From Sinorhizobium mexicanum (GTDB lineage Bacteria; Pseudomonadota; Alphaproteobacteria; Rhizobiales; Rhizobiaceae), in the NCBI RefSeq assembly GCF_013488225.1, contig NZ_CP041238.1:1947501-2011500 (forward strand): 64,000 nucleotides of DNA. The letters run 5' to 3'. The first letter of the stretch is position 1, and every line of letters starts with the position of its first letter. This document shows, in pieces, positions 18,166-28,356 of the stretch. Made by a program: the position numbers and the translations under genes. The notes beneath the pieces were generated by a model. That model saw only the letters and a program-made list of their open reading frames with translations. It was not told the DNA's origin and made no database searches.

Positions 18166-18355
18166 CCAATTTCGCAGAGCGGTATCAGGTGCGACAAACC
18201 GACCGTCGGGGTGGTGTCGGATCGGCTTTGAGGAATCGCTTATTCGAACTAGAGTTGGCTACTTTCGCGCCGGGGATGAAGATGGCGGCAAACGCCACCC
18301 ACCGATTGACGAGTGCGCGGCCTCCGCGGAGGTATTCTTGGGAGGGGAGAACGGG

Positions 18356-19102
18356 TTGAGCAAGAGCCTGTTTGAAACAGTGATATCCGGTGCTCCGAAG
18401 CGCACGAGCCATGCGCAAGTGGTGGACCAACTCGGAAAGGCAATCGTGTCAGGGGAGTTCCCGGTCGGCAGCATTCTGCCCGGCGATCCGGAACTGGCGG
18501 CTCGCTTCAGGGTTTCAAGGACCGTCCTGCGCGAAGCGATGAAGACCTTGGCGGCCAAGGGGCTTGTGGTGCCCCGCGCGCGCATCGGCACGCGCGTGAG
18601 GCCGAGGAATGACTGGAACCTCTTCGACAGCGACATCCTGACCTGGCATTTTGCATCCGGCGTAGATGACGAATTCCTCTATCACCTCAGCGAGGTTCGG
18701 CTTGCGTTCGAACCGCATGCCGCGGCGCTGGCGGCGCGAAATGCGACCGACGCGGAGATCGCCGGCATGATGCGTCTTGCCGTTGCCATGGGTGACGCGA
18801 ACCATACCGCGGAAAGCCTCGCCGTTGCCGACCTCAAGTTCCATCTATCCGTTCTGGACGCTTCCGGGAACCCTTTCCTGCGAACGGTGGGCAGCTTGAT
18901 CGAGGCGGCGCTAGTTGGCGTATTCAAGTTGAGCTCGCCTACCGCCGAAAAAAGCGGAATCGACGAGGTGGCCCGCAATCACATTCGAATCGTCGAAGAA
19001 ATCGGCAGACGCGACGAGGCGGCCGCGCGTTCGGCCATGGAACATGTCATCAAGGTCGGGCGCGATCGCATTCGACAGGCGCTGCATGCGGATACCGCAT
19101 GA
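18356..19102 (+). CDS. FadR-subfamily GntR transcriptional regulator
   Basis: A 248-aa product. The winged helix-turn-helix is at residues about 15-75 (GSILPGDPELAARFRVSRTV, REAMKTLAAKGLV, ARIGTRVRP). The FCD ligand domain follows, with metal-site-type residues in EVRLAFEPHAA, FHLSVLDASGNPF and NHIRIVEEI. The closest recognised group regulates galactonate or other sugar acids (DgoR-like), but no such genes are next to it. The start is TTG at 18356, six bases after GGGAGGGGAG; an earlier in-frame TTG at 18338 overlaps that site. It could control the upstream importer. Confidence 0.85.
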   Translation: MSKSLFETVISGAPKRTSHAQVVDQLGKAIVSGEFPVGSILPGDPELAARFRVSRTVLREAMKTLAAKGLVVPRARIGTRVRPRNDWNLFDSDILTWHFASGVDDEFLYHLSEVRLAFEPHAAALAARNATDAEIAGMMRLAVAMGDANHTAESLAVADLKFHLSVLDASGNPFLRTVGSLIEAALVGVFKLSSPTAEKSGIDEVARNHIRIVEEIGRRDEAAARSAMEHVIKVGRDRIRQALHADTA

Positions 19103-19225
19103 AAGGCCGGCTGATCCGCTCGCCAGGAAATTGTAGCGTGACCTTGCCCGATCTCCGCGCGTAGCCTATCTGGGAGACGGTTGTTCCGTGCGGGGCGGCC
19201 CTGTATCAACGGCGACCTGGAGACC

Positions 19226-20518
19226 ATGTCCGAGATTTTTGTGATTTTCGTTTTGCTCTTGATCAACGCCTTCTTTGCGCTCTCGGAAATGGCAATCGTC
19301 TCGGCAAGCAAACCGCTGCTTCGCCAAATGGTCAAACAGGGGAATCGACGGGCGGAGGCCGCACTGAAGCTGGCCGAGGATCCCGGGAAATTCCTCTCGA
19401 CGGTGCAGGTCGGCATCACTCTTGTCGGCATCCTGGCCGGCGCCTACGGCGGCGCAACGATCGCCGCCAAGATTGCGCCGTTCTTCGATGAAGTGGCGTG
19501 GATCAAGCCCTATGGCCACACGGTCGCCGTCGGTCTCGTGGTGACGCTCATCACCTTTCTCTCGGTCGTCATCGGCGAACTCATCCCGAAACAGCTTGCG
19601 CTCAGGAATTCCGAGGCACTTGCGATGTTCGTCGCAAGACCGATGACCTTGCTCTCCCGCATAGCTGCGCCCGTCGTCTATCTTTTCGAGACCGCGGCTG
19701 CGATGGCCATGCGTCTATTCGGCATGCGTCCGGACGATCCGGATCACGTTACGGAAGAGGAAGTTCAGGCGATCATGGCGGAGGGCGTCGAAAGCGGCGC
19801 CATCGAAAAGACGGAACATGAAATGCTCCGCCGGATCATTCGGCTTGGTGATCGCAATGTAAAGTCGATCATGACCCACCGTACCGAGATGCGCTTCATC
19901 GACGTCAACGACGACCTCGCAGTGATCCGGCGCAAGGTCCGCGAGTTCGGCCACTCCCGCTATCCCGTTATGGATGGTCACACAGGCGATGTTCTGGGCG
20001 CGATTCTCGCCAAGGAGGTTCTGAACATTCCCGCAAACGCGTCGTTCAATCTGCGTGGCCACGTCCGCGAAATCCTGACGCTACCGGAAACGGCCTCATG
20101 CCTGAAGGCGCTCGATGCCTTCAAGACAACGAGCATCGACATGGCGATGATCGTTGACGAGTATGGCAGCACTGAAGGCATCATCACGACGGCTGACATC
20201 CTGGAAGCGATCGTCGGCGTGCTGCCATCGAACTACGATGATATCGAGCACGCGCTCATCCGGATCCGCGAAGACGGCAGCTACATTGTCGACGGGCGCA
20301 CGCCGATCGACGAGATTCATCTGGAAATCGGCATCGAAGGCATCGACGCGGACGGCAATTTCGAAACGATCGCGGGTTTTCTCGTTCAGCAACTGCGCAA
20401 GACGCCGGAGGAAGGCGACATCGCCGAGGCCCATGGCTACCGTTTCGAGGTTATCGACATGGACGGACGCCGGATCGACAAGATTCTCGTCTCCCGCTGC
20501 GTCGATGACGCGGCCTGA
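19226..20518 (+). CDS. CNNM/CorC-type membrane protein (hemolysin family)
   Basis: A 430-aa product. The N-terminal DUF21 membrane domain has about four helices (IFVIFVLLLINAFFALSEMA; TLVGILAGAYGG; ITFLSVVIGELIPKQLAL). Two CBS domains follow (SIMTHRTEMRFIDVND; FKTTSIDMAMIVDEYGSTEG), then a CorC/HlyC C-terminal domain. Relatives act in magnesium/cobalt efflux or resistance. The start at 19226 has CTGGAG upstream; the longer frame from 19181 has none. Confidence 0.88.
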   Translation: MSEIFVIFVLLLINAFFALSEMAIVSASKPLLRQMVKQGNRRAEAALKLAEDPGKFLSTVQVGITLVGILAGAYGGATIAAKIAPFFDEVAWIKPYGHTVAVGLVVTLITFLSVVIGELIPKQLALRNSEALAMFVARPMTLLSRIAAPVVYLFETAAAMAMRLFGMRPDDPDHVTEEEVQAIMAEGVESGAIEKTEHEMLRRIIRLGDRNVKSIMTHRTEMRFIDVNDDLAVIRRKVREFGHSRYPVMDGHTGDVLGAILAKEVLNIPANASFNLRGHVREILTLPETASCLKALDAFKTTSIDMAMIVDEYGSTEGIITTADILEAIVGVLPSNYDDIEHALIRIREDGSYIVDGRTPIDEIHLEIGIEGIDADGNFETIAGFLVQQLRKTPEEGDIAEAHGYRFEVIDMDGRRIDKILVSRCVDDAA

Positions 20519-20544
20519 CGCGCAGCGCAAGGCCAAAAAAAGCA

Positions 20545-20610
20545 AAAGGCCGGGCGATACCCGACCTTTCCTCAAACTGTCTTGGCGCCTGCTAGTTCAT
20601 CCGTAGTCAG
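20545..20610 (+). repeat. hairpin plus TCATCCGTAGTCA tail (second copy)
   Basis: AAAGGCCGGG / CCCGACCTTT hairpin 27 bases after the CNNM-type stop, then TCATCCGTAGTCA. Same order as at 1011-1075. The hairpin can end transcription of the CNNM-type gene. Confidence 0.4.
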
Positions 20611-20704
20611 CCGCCGGGACAGATGATTGAGTGATTTCTTTCCTATACGCATTCCATGTCTGCCATATGACAAGGCACCGGAAATGGCTGCGGGTTGAGC
20701 GCGT

Positions 20705-21916
20705 TCAGCGCAGCCGCAGGACGTTGCATGGATCGCCGCTCGAAGTCGCCGCGGCATGCGGGACGCGAACGATGAGCCCGTCGGATTGCGCGAAGACATT
20801 CATCATCGAGGAATCCTGGCGCGCGAACGGGTGGGCGACGAGCGAGCCGTCAGACTCGACGGTCAGCCGCGCGCGGACATAGTCCTGGCGACGGTCGTTG
20901 GCGGGCAGGGGGGTCGCAAGTCGCGCCGTCGTCATCCGCGAGCGAGGCGGCAGATGCGCCAGATGCCGCGTCAGCGGCTCTAGAAAAAGCAACGCGCACA
21001 CAAGGCTCGAGACAGGATTACCCGGTAAGCCGAGGACCGTCATGCCGGAAAGCTCGCCAACCATCAGCGGCTTGCCCGGACGCATGGCGATCCGCCAGAA
21101 ATCCAGCACCATGCCGCGCGACAGAAGAGTCGATTGAACAAGATCATGGTCGCCGACAGAGGCTCCGCCGAGCGTCACCAGAACGTCCGCTCCGGCATCT
21201 TGCGCCTTGGCGACAGCGGCCGAAATTGCCGCTTCGTCGTCGGGCACGATGCCAAGATCAAGGACTTCGCCGCCGTTCTCACGCACAATGGCGGCAACGC
21301 CATAAGTATTCGATGCGATGATCTGGTCCGCACCAGGGGCGCTTCCCGGTGGCAAGAGCTCGTCCCCGGTGGCGACGATAGCAATCCTCGGTTTCTCGAA
21401 CACCGGCAGGCGTTCATGGCTCGTGCTGGCGGCGAGCGTCAGGCGCCCCGCGTCGAGCACGCTGCCGGCAGCCAGCGCAATGTCGCCCTCTACAAAATCC
21501 TGTCCCGCAAGGCGAATATGACGACCCTTTGCCGGGGCGAACAATGTGCGGATTTTCCCGCCCGAAAGCTTTTCGGTATCCTCCTGGATGATCACAGTGT
21601 CCGCACCGGCGGGCAGAGGGGCCCCGGTAAAGATGCGAACGGTTTCACCGGCGCGGACCTCTCCCTGAAATCCATGCCCCGCGGCCGACTGGCCGATCAC
21701 CACAAGCTGTGCGCCTATATTGACGATATCCTCGTGGCGAACCGCATAGCCGTCCATCGCGGAATTGTCGAAGGCGGGATGCGTGACCCGTGCGGTGATA
21801 TCCTCGGCCAGCACGCGACCGAGACAATCGTGCAGGGGGAGCCGTTCTGTCCGCCCGTGCGGGCGAGCTTTTTCAATCACCCTGGCGAGCGCATCCTCAA
21901 CCGAAAGCAGCGACAT
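20705..21916 (-). CDS. moeA: molybdopterin molybdenumtransferase
   Basis: Inserts molybdate into adenylylated molybdopterin, the last step of molybdenum cofactor synthesis. The 403 aa is full length. Domain signs are the N-terminal HPAFDNSAMDGYAVR, the GEPH-like IFTGAPLPAGADTVIIQED, the molybdopterin-binding LVTLGGASVGDHDLVQ and the GLPGNPVSSLVC segment before the C-terminal domain. The ATG shares a base with the moaC stop (TGATG), so the two are translationally coupled. Confidence 0.95.
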   Translation of the reverse strand: MSLLSVEDALARVIEKARPHGRTERLPLHDCLGRVLAEDITARVTHPAFDNSAMDGYAVRHEDIVNIGAQLVVIGQSAAGHGFQGEVRAGETVRIFTGAPLPAGADTVIIQEDTEKLSGGKIRTLFAPAKGRHIRLAGQDFVEGDIALAAGSVLDAGRLTLAASTSHERLPVFEKPRIAIVATGDELLPPGSAPGADQIIASNTYGVAAIVRENGGEVLDLGIVPDDEAAISAAVAKAQDAGADVLVTLGGASVGDHDLVQSTLLSRGMVLDFWRIAMRPGKPLMVGELSGMTVLGLPGNPVSSLVCALLFLEPLTRHLAHLPPRSRMTTARLATPLPANDRRQDYVRARLTVESDGSLVAHPFARQDSSMMNVFAQSDGLIVRVPHAAATSSGDPCNVLRLR

Positions 21917-22410
21917 CAGCGGTTGTCTCCTTGGCGCCGGTAATCGCCCGAACGTCCACCCGATTTGCTGACCAGCCGAACGCCGCCGATCTCCATTTCG
22001 CGATCCGCAGCCTTCGCCATGTCGTATATCGTCAGGCAGGCGATGCTGACGGCGGTCAGGGCCTCCATCTCGACGCCCGTCCGCCCCGTCAGCCTTGCCA
22101 TCGCCTCGACGCGAAGCCCCGGCAGGGCGTCATCCGGCGCGATATCAACGGAGACCTTCGTCAGCATTAGCGGATGGCAGAGCGGAATGAGATTGGACGT
22201 CTGTTTCGCGGCCATGATCCCGGCAAGCCGTGCCGTGCCGATCACGTCGCCCTTCTTGGCATTGCCCTCAAGGATCAGCGCGAGCGTCTCGGGGCGCATT
22301 CGGACATAGCCCTCGGCGACGGCGACCCGCACGGTCTCGGTCTTGTCGCTGACATCGACCATGTTCGCTTCGCCGGCGCTGTCGATGTGGGTGAGGGACG
22401 GACCGCTCAT
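21916..22410 (-). CDS. moaC: cyclic pyranopterin monophosphate synthase
   Basis: With MoaA it converts GTP to cyclic pyranopterin monophosphate, the first step of molybdenum cofactor synthesis. The 164 aa is typical. Conserved signs are the start ([20 protein letters not shown]), [24 protein letters not shown] and [20 protein letters not shown]. It sits between trpC and moeA with one-base overlaps on both sides (TAATG and TGATG). Confidence 0.95.
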   Translation of the reverse strand: MSGPSLTHIDSAGEANMVDVSDKTETVRVAVAEGYVRMRPETLALILEGNAKKGDVIGTARLAGIMAAKQTSNLIPLCHPLMLTKVSVDIAPDDALPGLRVEAMARLTGRTGVEMEALTAVSIACLTIYDMAKAADREMEIGGVRLVSKSGGRSGDYRRQGDNR

Positions 22411-23225
22411 TATTCTGCCGCCAATACGGTTCCGGAGCCTGTCAGCAGTGCCCGCGTTGCCGCCTCGACATCATCCTTTCTCATCAGGCTCTCGCCGACA
22501 AGAAAGGTGGTGATGCCGCTCCGTCCCAACCGCCGGCAATCCTCGTGCGTGAAGATGCCGCTTTCACCGACGAGAAGCCGATCTTGTGGAACCATTGCCG
22601 CCAGTCGTTCAGACACGGCGAGGTCCACTTCAAATGTCCGGAGGTTGCGGTTGTTGATGCCGACGAGCGGGGAGGTCAACGCCAATGCGCGGTCCATTTC
22701 CCGGGCGTCATGCACTTCGATGAGGACGTCCATGCCGAGTGCAAACGCCGAGTCCTCGAGGCGACGCGCATCGTCGTCGCTCAAGGACGCCATGATCAGC
22801 AGGATGCAGTCAGCTCCCCAGGCTCGTGCTTCGAACACCTGGTAGGGATCGAACATGAAGTCCTTGCGCAACGCCGGAAGCTCACAGGCAGCCCGTGCCG
22901 TCGTCAGGAACTCCGGCGCGCCCTGGAAGCTCGGCTTGTCCGTCAAGACGGATAGGCAAGCTGCGCCGCCAGCGGCATAGTCTTTAGCAAGCGCCGGAGG
23001 ATCGAAGTCGGGACGGATCAGTCCCTTTGAAGGGCTCGCCTTCTTGATCTCGGCGATCAGCCCGAATTGGCCTTTCGTGCGACGCGAGGAGAGAGTGGCG
23101 TGGAAGCCCCGCGGCGGCGATTGGTCCGCGATCTGCGCCCTCAACTCCTCAAGGCGAACGCGCGATTTCGCTGAGGCGATCTCGTCGCGCTTGTAGGCTT
23201 CGATTTTCCGCAGGATGTCCGTCAT
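22410..23225 (-). CDS. trpC: indole-3-glycerol phosphate synthase
   Basis: Closes the indole ring in tryptophan synthesis. The start at 23225 gives 271 aa, beginning [16 protein letters not shown]; a start six codons earlier would overlap trpD closely. The TIM barrel has [46 protein letters not shown] and GESGI with the phosphate-binding end. It is not fused to trpF. It follows trpD by 14 bases. Confidence 0.95.
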   Translation of the reverse strand: MTDILRKIEAYKRDEIASAKSRVRLEELRAQIADQSPPRGFHATLSSRRTKGQFGLIAEIKKASPSKGLIRPDFDPPALAKDYAAGGAACLSVLTDKPSFQGAPEFLTTARAACELPALRKDFMFDPYQVFEARAWGADCILLIMASLSDDDARRLEDSAFALGMDVLIEVHDAREMDRALALTSPLVGINNRNLRTFEVDLAVSERLAAMVPQDRLLVGESGIFTHEDCRRLGRSGITTFLVGESLMRKDDVEAATRALLTGSGTVLAAE

Positions 23226-23239
23226 GAAGCCATCTCTCC

Positions 23240-24253
23240 TCAAGCGGCGTTGGAGGCGCTGATCAGCCGCTGCAGGGCAGTCTTCGCCGCGCCGCTCGAG
23301 AGCGACTGCCGGGCGAGCGCCATGCCTTCGGCGAGATCCTTGGCGCGCCCCGCTATCATCAATGAAGCGGCGGCGTTCGCAAGCGAAATGTCCCGATAGG
23401 CATTCTCCGCGCCGTCGAGAACGGCCTGCAGCGCCACGGCATTGTGGGCTCCGTCGCCGCCTTTCAGTGCCTCGAGCGTGGCCATCTGAAGGCCGAAATC
23501 GGCCGGCGTCAACTCGAAGCTCGTGATCTTTCCGTCTTGGAGCGCGGCGACCTTGGTGACGCCGGTGGTCGTGATTTCGTCGAGCCCTTCGCCGTGAACC
23601 ACCCAGACGTTCTCCGAGCCGAGATCGCGCAGTACTTCAGCAAGCGGGTCTACCCATTGCGGCGCATAAACGCCGACGAGCTGCCGCTTGACGCCGGCTG
23701 GATTCGACAGCGGACCAAGCAGATTGAAGATCGTTCGCGTACCGAGTTCGACCCGCGTCGGACCGACGTGCCGCATCGCGGAATGGTGCTGTTGGGCGAA
23801 CATGAAACCGACGCCAGCCGCACTGATGCAGCGGGCAATCGCGTCGGGCCCGATGTCGAGTTTGACGCCCAGGCAAGACAGCGCATCGGCCGTACCGGAT
23901 TTCGAGCTCAGCGCCCGGTTGCCGTGCTTGGCGACCGGGACGCCGGCTCCGGCGACAATCAGGGAAGCGAGCGTCGAGATGTTGTAGGTGCCGGCCCCGT
24001 CACCACCCGTGCCGACGATGTCGATCGCGCCTTCCGGCGCCTCGACAGTCAGCATCCGTGCGCGCATTGCGCCAACCGCTCCGACGATTTCGTCGACGGT
24101 TTCGCCACGCACGCGAAGCGCCATCAGGAAACCGCCGATCTGCGAAGGCGTCGCCGCTCCGGACATGATGATCTCAAAGGCCGCCCGCGCGTCTTCACGA
24201 TTGAGTGCCTCGCGAGTTGCCACTTTCGCGACGAACGGCTTCAAATCACTCAT
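23240..24253 (-). CDS. trpD: anthranilate phosphoribosyltransferase
   Basis: Transfers phosphoribose to anthranilate in tryptophan synthesis. The 337 aa is full length and not fused to trpG. Signs are the N-terminal helical domain, the PRPP-binding [35 protein letters not shown], and the later [14 protein letters not shown]. It begins the tight trpD-trpC-moaC-moeA group, 34 bases after the ppiD-like gene. Confidence 0.95.
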   Translation of the reverse strand: MSDLKPFVAKVATREALNREDARAAFEIIMSGAATPSQIGGFLMALRVRGETVDEIVGAVGAMRARMLTVEAPEGAIDIVGTGGDGAGTYNISTLASLIVAGAGVPVAKHGNRALSSKSGTADALSCLGVKLDIGPDAIARCISAAGVGFMFAQQHHSAMRHVGPTRVELGTRTIFNLLGPLSNPAGVKRQLVGVYAPQWVDPLAEVLRDLGSENVWVVHGEGLDEITTTGVTKVAALQDGKITSFELTPADFGLQMATLEALKGGDGAHNAVALQAVLDGAENAYRDISLANAAASLMIAGRAKDLAEGMALARQSLSSGAAKTALQRLISASNAA

Positions 24254-24287
24254 GAGTTCGTTCCCCTGTCCGCAGCTTTTATACCTG

Positions 24288-26180
24288 TCAGCGCTGCGCC
24301 AATGCGGTTTCGGCGAGTGTCTGGTTGATCGCTACACCGTAAGCCGTCTGCAGGGTGGAGACCATCTGATCAAGGATGTCGTCCCCGCTTGCGCGCGCGA
24401 TGGCTTCGATTTGACGGCTGTCGTTGTCGAGGACGTTCGCCGGGTCGCTGTCGTCGACAGCCGTTACCTGAACGAGGATTTGCCCTTCTCCGCCAATGCC
24501 CGGCGCGTTGGCAACATGCCCGCTGGCGCCGCCAAAGGCCGCTGCGACTGCGGCTGGGCTTAACGCAGCATCTTCGGTCGAGCGGGTCAGGCCAGTTTTC
24601 GTTTCGACGACCAGGCCAAGTTCACTCGCTATGTCGGCAAGCTTTGCACCCTTCTCGATGCGCTGCTTGAGTTCGGCCGCCTTGGTGGCAAGGGCGGCCC
24701 GCTGTTGTTCGGCAGTCCAGTCTGCCGCCACCTCATCGCGAACTTCATCCAGCGTGCGGTCACGGGCGGGGATGATCTCTTCGAGATCGAACCAGGCAGA
24801 GCCGTCGCGACCAATGTTGACGGAGAGCGTGTCCAGGCCCACTTCGGCCTTGAAGACTTCCTGAAGAAGCGCGCGCGCCTCCGGAATTCCCTGGACCTCG
24901 TCACCATTCTGGTCCTTGCCCGTGGCGTCGATCGCATCGATCGTGACGAGTTTCAGTTTCATCTGATCGGCGACCTGCTTGACAGTCGCGCCGGCGGCGC
25001 GCTCGTCCTCGATCCGATCGTGAAGGCTGACGACCTCTTCGCGCGCGGCTGAGAGGGCGATTTCCTTCCGCAGTTCATCCTTCACTTCGTCGAAGCTGCG
25101 TGTGGCTTCCGGCTTGATGTTGGTTACGCGCAGGATGACCGGGCCGAACGTGCCTTGGACGACCGGTGTAACGCCACCCTCTGCCGGAACGGCGAAGGCG
25201 GCATCGGCGATCTTGGCGTCGGGCATGCGCTCCTTGGTGAATTCGCCGAGGAGAACGTCCGCGGCAGTCTTGCCTTCGGCCTTGACCAGGTCGTCGAAGG
25301 AGGTGCCGGCGGAGAGCTTGGTTGCCGCGGCGTCTGCCGCCTCACGCGACGGGAAGGCGAGCTGTTCGACGGTTCTCATTGCCGCCGAGCGGAAAGTCTC
25401 CTTGCGTTTCTCGTAGTCGGCGCGCAACTCCTCCTCGGACACGGTCTCGGTCGAGATCAGGTCTTCCGGTTCCAACTTTATGTAGCTGAACTTGCGATAT
25501 TCGGGAGCGCGATAGTTCGCCTTGTGGCTCTCGAACCAGGGCGCAAGCACGTCGTCGGCCGGCGCCTTGACCGCATCGATATTCGCATTCGATAGCAGCA
25601 GGTAGTCGATCGAGCGCTTTTCGTGGCGATACTTGCCAACGGCGTCGGTAAGTACTTTAGGAGGCGTGTATCCGTCGGACAGCGCATCGACGATCTGCGA
25701 CCGTACCGCAACCTGGCTGCGGTTGTTGATGTAGTCTTGCTCACTCAAGCCCGCGTTGCGCAAAACGCTCGAGAAGGTCAGCCGGTCGAACTGGCCGTTG
25801 ACACTGTGAAACGCCGGATCCTCGCCAATGAGCTTCGCGAGCCGATCCTCTGAAAGCCCGAGGTTCATATCCAGAGCGAGTTGATCGAGGGCGGCACCGG
25901 CGACCAACTGAGAATAAACCTGAGACTCGATGCCAAAGGCACGGGCCTGCTGGCGTGTCAGCGGCGTCCCGAGCTGCCTTGAAAGCAGGCTCAGCTGGCG
26001 CTCGTATGCCAGACGAAAGTCGCTCGGAGAGACCTTGACGTCACCGACCGTCACCACAGCGTTGGGAGTGCTCGCCACCATCAGCGTCTGACCGCCCCAT
26101 ACCATGAACGACATGACGAGAATGGCCATCAGGCCTTTAACGATCCATGTCTGGGAAGCTTTTCTGAGCGATTCGAGCAT
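24288..26180 (-). CDS. PpiD/SurA-type peptidyl-prolyl isomerase chaperone
   Basis: A 630-aa product. The start at 26180 gives the expected N-terminus, [15 protein letters not shown] then one membrane helix ([14 protein letters not shown]). A SurA-N-like chaperone region follows (residues about 40-200), then a parvulin-like isomerase domain around residue 270-380 ([20 protein letters not shown]) and a long C-terminal helical part. It is anchored in the inner membrane and helps fold secreted and outer-membrane proteins. The longer frame from 26279 is not supported. The position upstream of trpD is frequent in Rhizobiales. Confidence 0.88.
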   Translation of the reverse strand: MLESLRKASQTWIVKGLMAILVMSFMVWGGQTLMVASTPNAVVTVGDVKVSPSDFRLAYERQLSLLSRQLGTPLTRQQARAFGIESQVYSQLVAGAALDQLALDMNLGLSEDRLAKLIGEDPAFHSVNGQFDRLTFSSVLRNAGLSEQDYINNRSQVAVRSQIVDALSDGYTPPKVLTDAVGKYRHEKRSIDYLLLSNANIDAVKAPADDVLAPWFESHKANYRAPEYRKFSYIKLEPEDLISTETVSEEELRADYEKRKETFRSAAMRTVEQLAFPSREAADAAATKLSAGTSFDDLVKAEGKTAADVLLGEFTKERMPDAKIADAAFAVPAEGGVTPVVQGTFGPVILRVTNIKPEATRSFDEVKDELRKEIALSAAREEVVSLHDRIEDERAAGATVKQVADQMKLKLVTIDAIDATGKDQNGDEVQGIPEARALLQEVFKAEVGLDTLSVNIGRDGSAWFDLEEIIPARDRTLDEVRDEVAADWTAEQQRAALATKAAELKQRIEKGAKLADIASELGLVVETKTGLTRSTEDAALSPAAVAAAFGGASGHVANAPGIGGEGQILVQVTAVDDSDPANVLDNDSRQIEAIARASGDDILDQMVSTLQTAYGVAINQTLAETALAQR

Positions 26181-26558
26181 AGGGGCAGAAACCTTGTTGC
26201 AGTACGGTGGCGTCACGCCAAAAACGAATTCGTTCCTTAGAACAAACCAAACAGGAATTGAAGGGCGCTTTGCGGGCAAATTGCGACACCGTCGCTCGGG
26301 CCGCCGGCATTCATTCCTTCACCGCGACCTTCCGGCGCACAGCGTGCGGCGATGTGCTCGCCCTCCGGAAAATCACGGAGCCCCAGCAGGATCGGTCGCG
26401 AACGAGCAAGTTGATGTCGGATTCGTTAGCCGGCAATAGAAATCGTTCTGCAAAATTGTCAGTTGCGAGCGCACATCGCGTAGCGACGAAACGGGGATCC
26501 TGCGCTCGATAATGAGGTAAACTACTTTAATTCCAGTGGCCGTACGGGAAATCACGCC
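26181..26558. other. intergenic stretch between divergent genes
   Basis: This 378-base stretch must hold the promoters of the ppiD-like chain and of the Na/Pi symporter. I see no gene and no convincing Pho box. Confidence 0.4.
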
Positions 26559-28205
26559 ATGCAGTCAATGATCGTGATGGTCAATCTGTTCGGAGCGGTG
26601 GCGCTGCTTTTGTTCGGCCTGTCGCTCGTCAAGGATGGCGTCACGCGTGCATTCGGATCGAGGCTGCGCACCGGTCTCGCACAGGGAACGAGCGGCGCGG
26701 TTCGTTCGTTTGTTACCGGCCTTATCGCGACCCTTGCATTGCAGAGTTCGACGGCCACGGCCTTGATGACGGCGTCCTTCGTGGAGAAGGGGCTGGTACG
26801 CGCGCGGATGGCGCAGATCGTGCTTCTCGGTGCCAACGTGGGCACGGCGATGACGGCTTGGATCGTTGCTACCGGGATCGGTTGGCTGTCGCCGGCAATC
26901 ATTCTCGCTGGCGTCGTTGTGCACCGGATGAGCCGGTCGAGTGCGCGTCAGGGTGCAGGCTTCGCGCTCGTCGGCATCGGTTTGATGCTGCTGTCGCTCG
27001 ACCTGCTTTCCGCCGCAACGGAACCGATGCGCGAATCCCGCGCGCTCGCGGCGTTTCTCGGCATGCTCGACAGCGCCTGGCCGGTTGCCCTGATCATCTC
27101 GGCGGGCATCGCCTTCGCGTCCTCATCCAGTCTGGCGACCGTGATGCTTGTACTTTCCCTCTCTTCTGCCGGGGTGCTTTCCGCCGGACTGACCGTCGCG
27201 TTGGTGCTTGGCGCCAATCTCGGGGGAGCGATTCCGCCGGTTATCGCCACGCTCGGTTCGGCACCGCCCGCGCGCCGCGTCACGCTCGGCAACCTTGCCG
27301 TGCGCGGAATGGGCTGCCTCATTGCGCTTCCGATCGCAGGGATCGGTGCGGAGTGGCTGCAGCATCTGCCGTTGCCGAGACAGAACCTGCCGGTCGACGT
27401 CCATCTTGTCTTCAATCTCGTCGTCGCGATCGTCTCCTGGCCGTTCGCAGGATTGCTCGCGCAGCTGATGAGCCGCTTCGTTCCCGACGAGGAAGCTGGT
27501 GAGACGGGGCCGCGTTATCTCGATGAAGCGATGCTCGACACGCCCGTGATGGCACTTTCCGGGGCGACGCGCGAAGTATTGCGTGTCGGCGATCTGGTTG
27601 AAGCGATGCTGACACGCGCATCGAACGCCTTCAACAACAACGATCTCGGTGAGCTGCACGACATCGGTAGAATGGAAAAGCAGGTCGATCTCCTCCAGCA
27701 GGAGGTGAAGATATTTCTGTCCCGGCTCGGGCGCGACGGACTAGGTCCCGAGGACGGTCGCCGCTCGATCGTCGTCATCGACTATGCGATCAATCTCGAG
27801 CACATGGGCGACATCATCGAAAAAGGCCTCTGCGAGCAGATCGGCAAGAAGGTAACCAACGGATTGAAGTTTTCCGAAGACGGCTATCAGGAGCTGAAAA
27901 GCCTGTTCAACCTGACGATCGACAACCTGCGCATCGCTCAGACGATCTTTGTTAGCCGCAATGCGGACCTCGCTCGCCACCTGGTCGAGGTTAAGGTCGA
28001 TGTCCGCCACATGGAAAAACGCTCGGCAGAGCGGCATCTCGAGCGCCTACGCGACGGCCTGCTCGAGAGCGTGCAGACGAGTTCGCTCCACCTCGACATG
28101 TTGAGGGACCTTAAGCGCATCAACGCTCACATAGCGTCCGTCGCCTACCCCATTCTCGAAGAAAGCGGTCTCTTGACGGAAAGCAGGCTGCGCCCGGAGG
28201 CTTGA
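26559..28205 (+). CDS. Na/Pi cotransporter family protein with PhoU-like domain
   Basis: A 548-aa product. The N-terminal two-thirds hold two Na/Pi repeats with the QSSTATALMTASFV motif and its counterpart SSSLATVMLVLSL, plus the GANVGTAMTAWI / GANLGGAIPPVIA pair. The C-terminal part (about 340-540) is helical and PhoU-like (RMEKQVDLLQQEVKIFLSRL, INLEHMGDIIEKG). Members import phosphate with sodium; regulation of phosphate signalling by the PhoU part is an inference. Confidence 0.9.
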   Translation: MQSMIVMVNLFGAVALLLFGLSLVKDGVTRAFGSRLRTGLAQGTSGAVRSFVTGLIATLALQSSTATALMTASFVEKGLVRARMAQIVLLGANVGTAMTAWIVATGIGWLSPAIILAGVVVHRMSRSSARQGAGFALVGIGLMLLSLDLLSAATEPMRESRALAAFLGMLDSAWPVALIISAGIAFASSSSLATVMLVLSLSSAGVLSAGLTVALVLGANLGGAIPPVIATLGSAPPARRVTLGNLAVRGMGCLIALPIAGIGAEWLQHLPLPRQNLPVDVHLVFNLVVAIVSWPFAGLLAQLMSRFVPDEEAGETGPRYLDEAMLDTPVMALSGATREVLRVGDLVEAMLTRASNAFNNNDLGELHDIGRMEKQVDLLQQEVKIFLSRLGRDGLGPEDGRRSIVVIDYAINLEHMGDIIEKGLCEQIGKKVTNGLKFSEDGYQELKSLFNLTIDNLRIAQTIFVSRNADLARHLVEVKVDVRHMEKRSAERHLERLRDGLLESVQTSSLHLDMLRDLKRINAHIASVAYPILEESGLLTESRLRPEA

Positions 28206-28356
28206 GTTCGCGTCCGGCGACGTTCGTCAGGTTTTAACCGGGGTTACGCGACGTGATTGTGAGAATTGTGTTTCTCGCAATATCTTGCCTATAAGAACAC
28301 GGTCGAGTCAGGCGATAGGGCATTCCGCCTGCAGCTAATACCAAGGAGAAATGCGA

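Noticed and set aside
26181..26558. Pho box upstream of the Na/Pi symporter
   Set aside because: No two CTGTCAT-like half sites at the required spacing.
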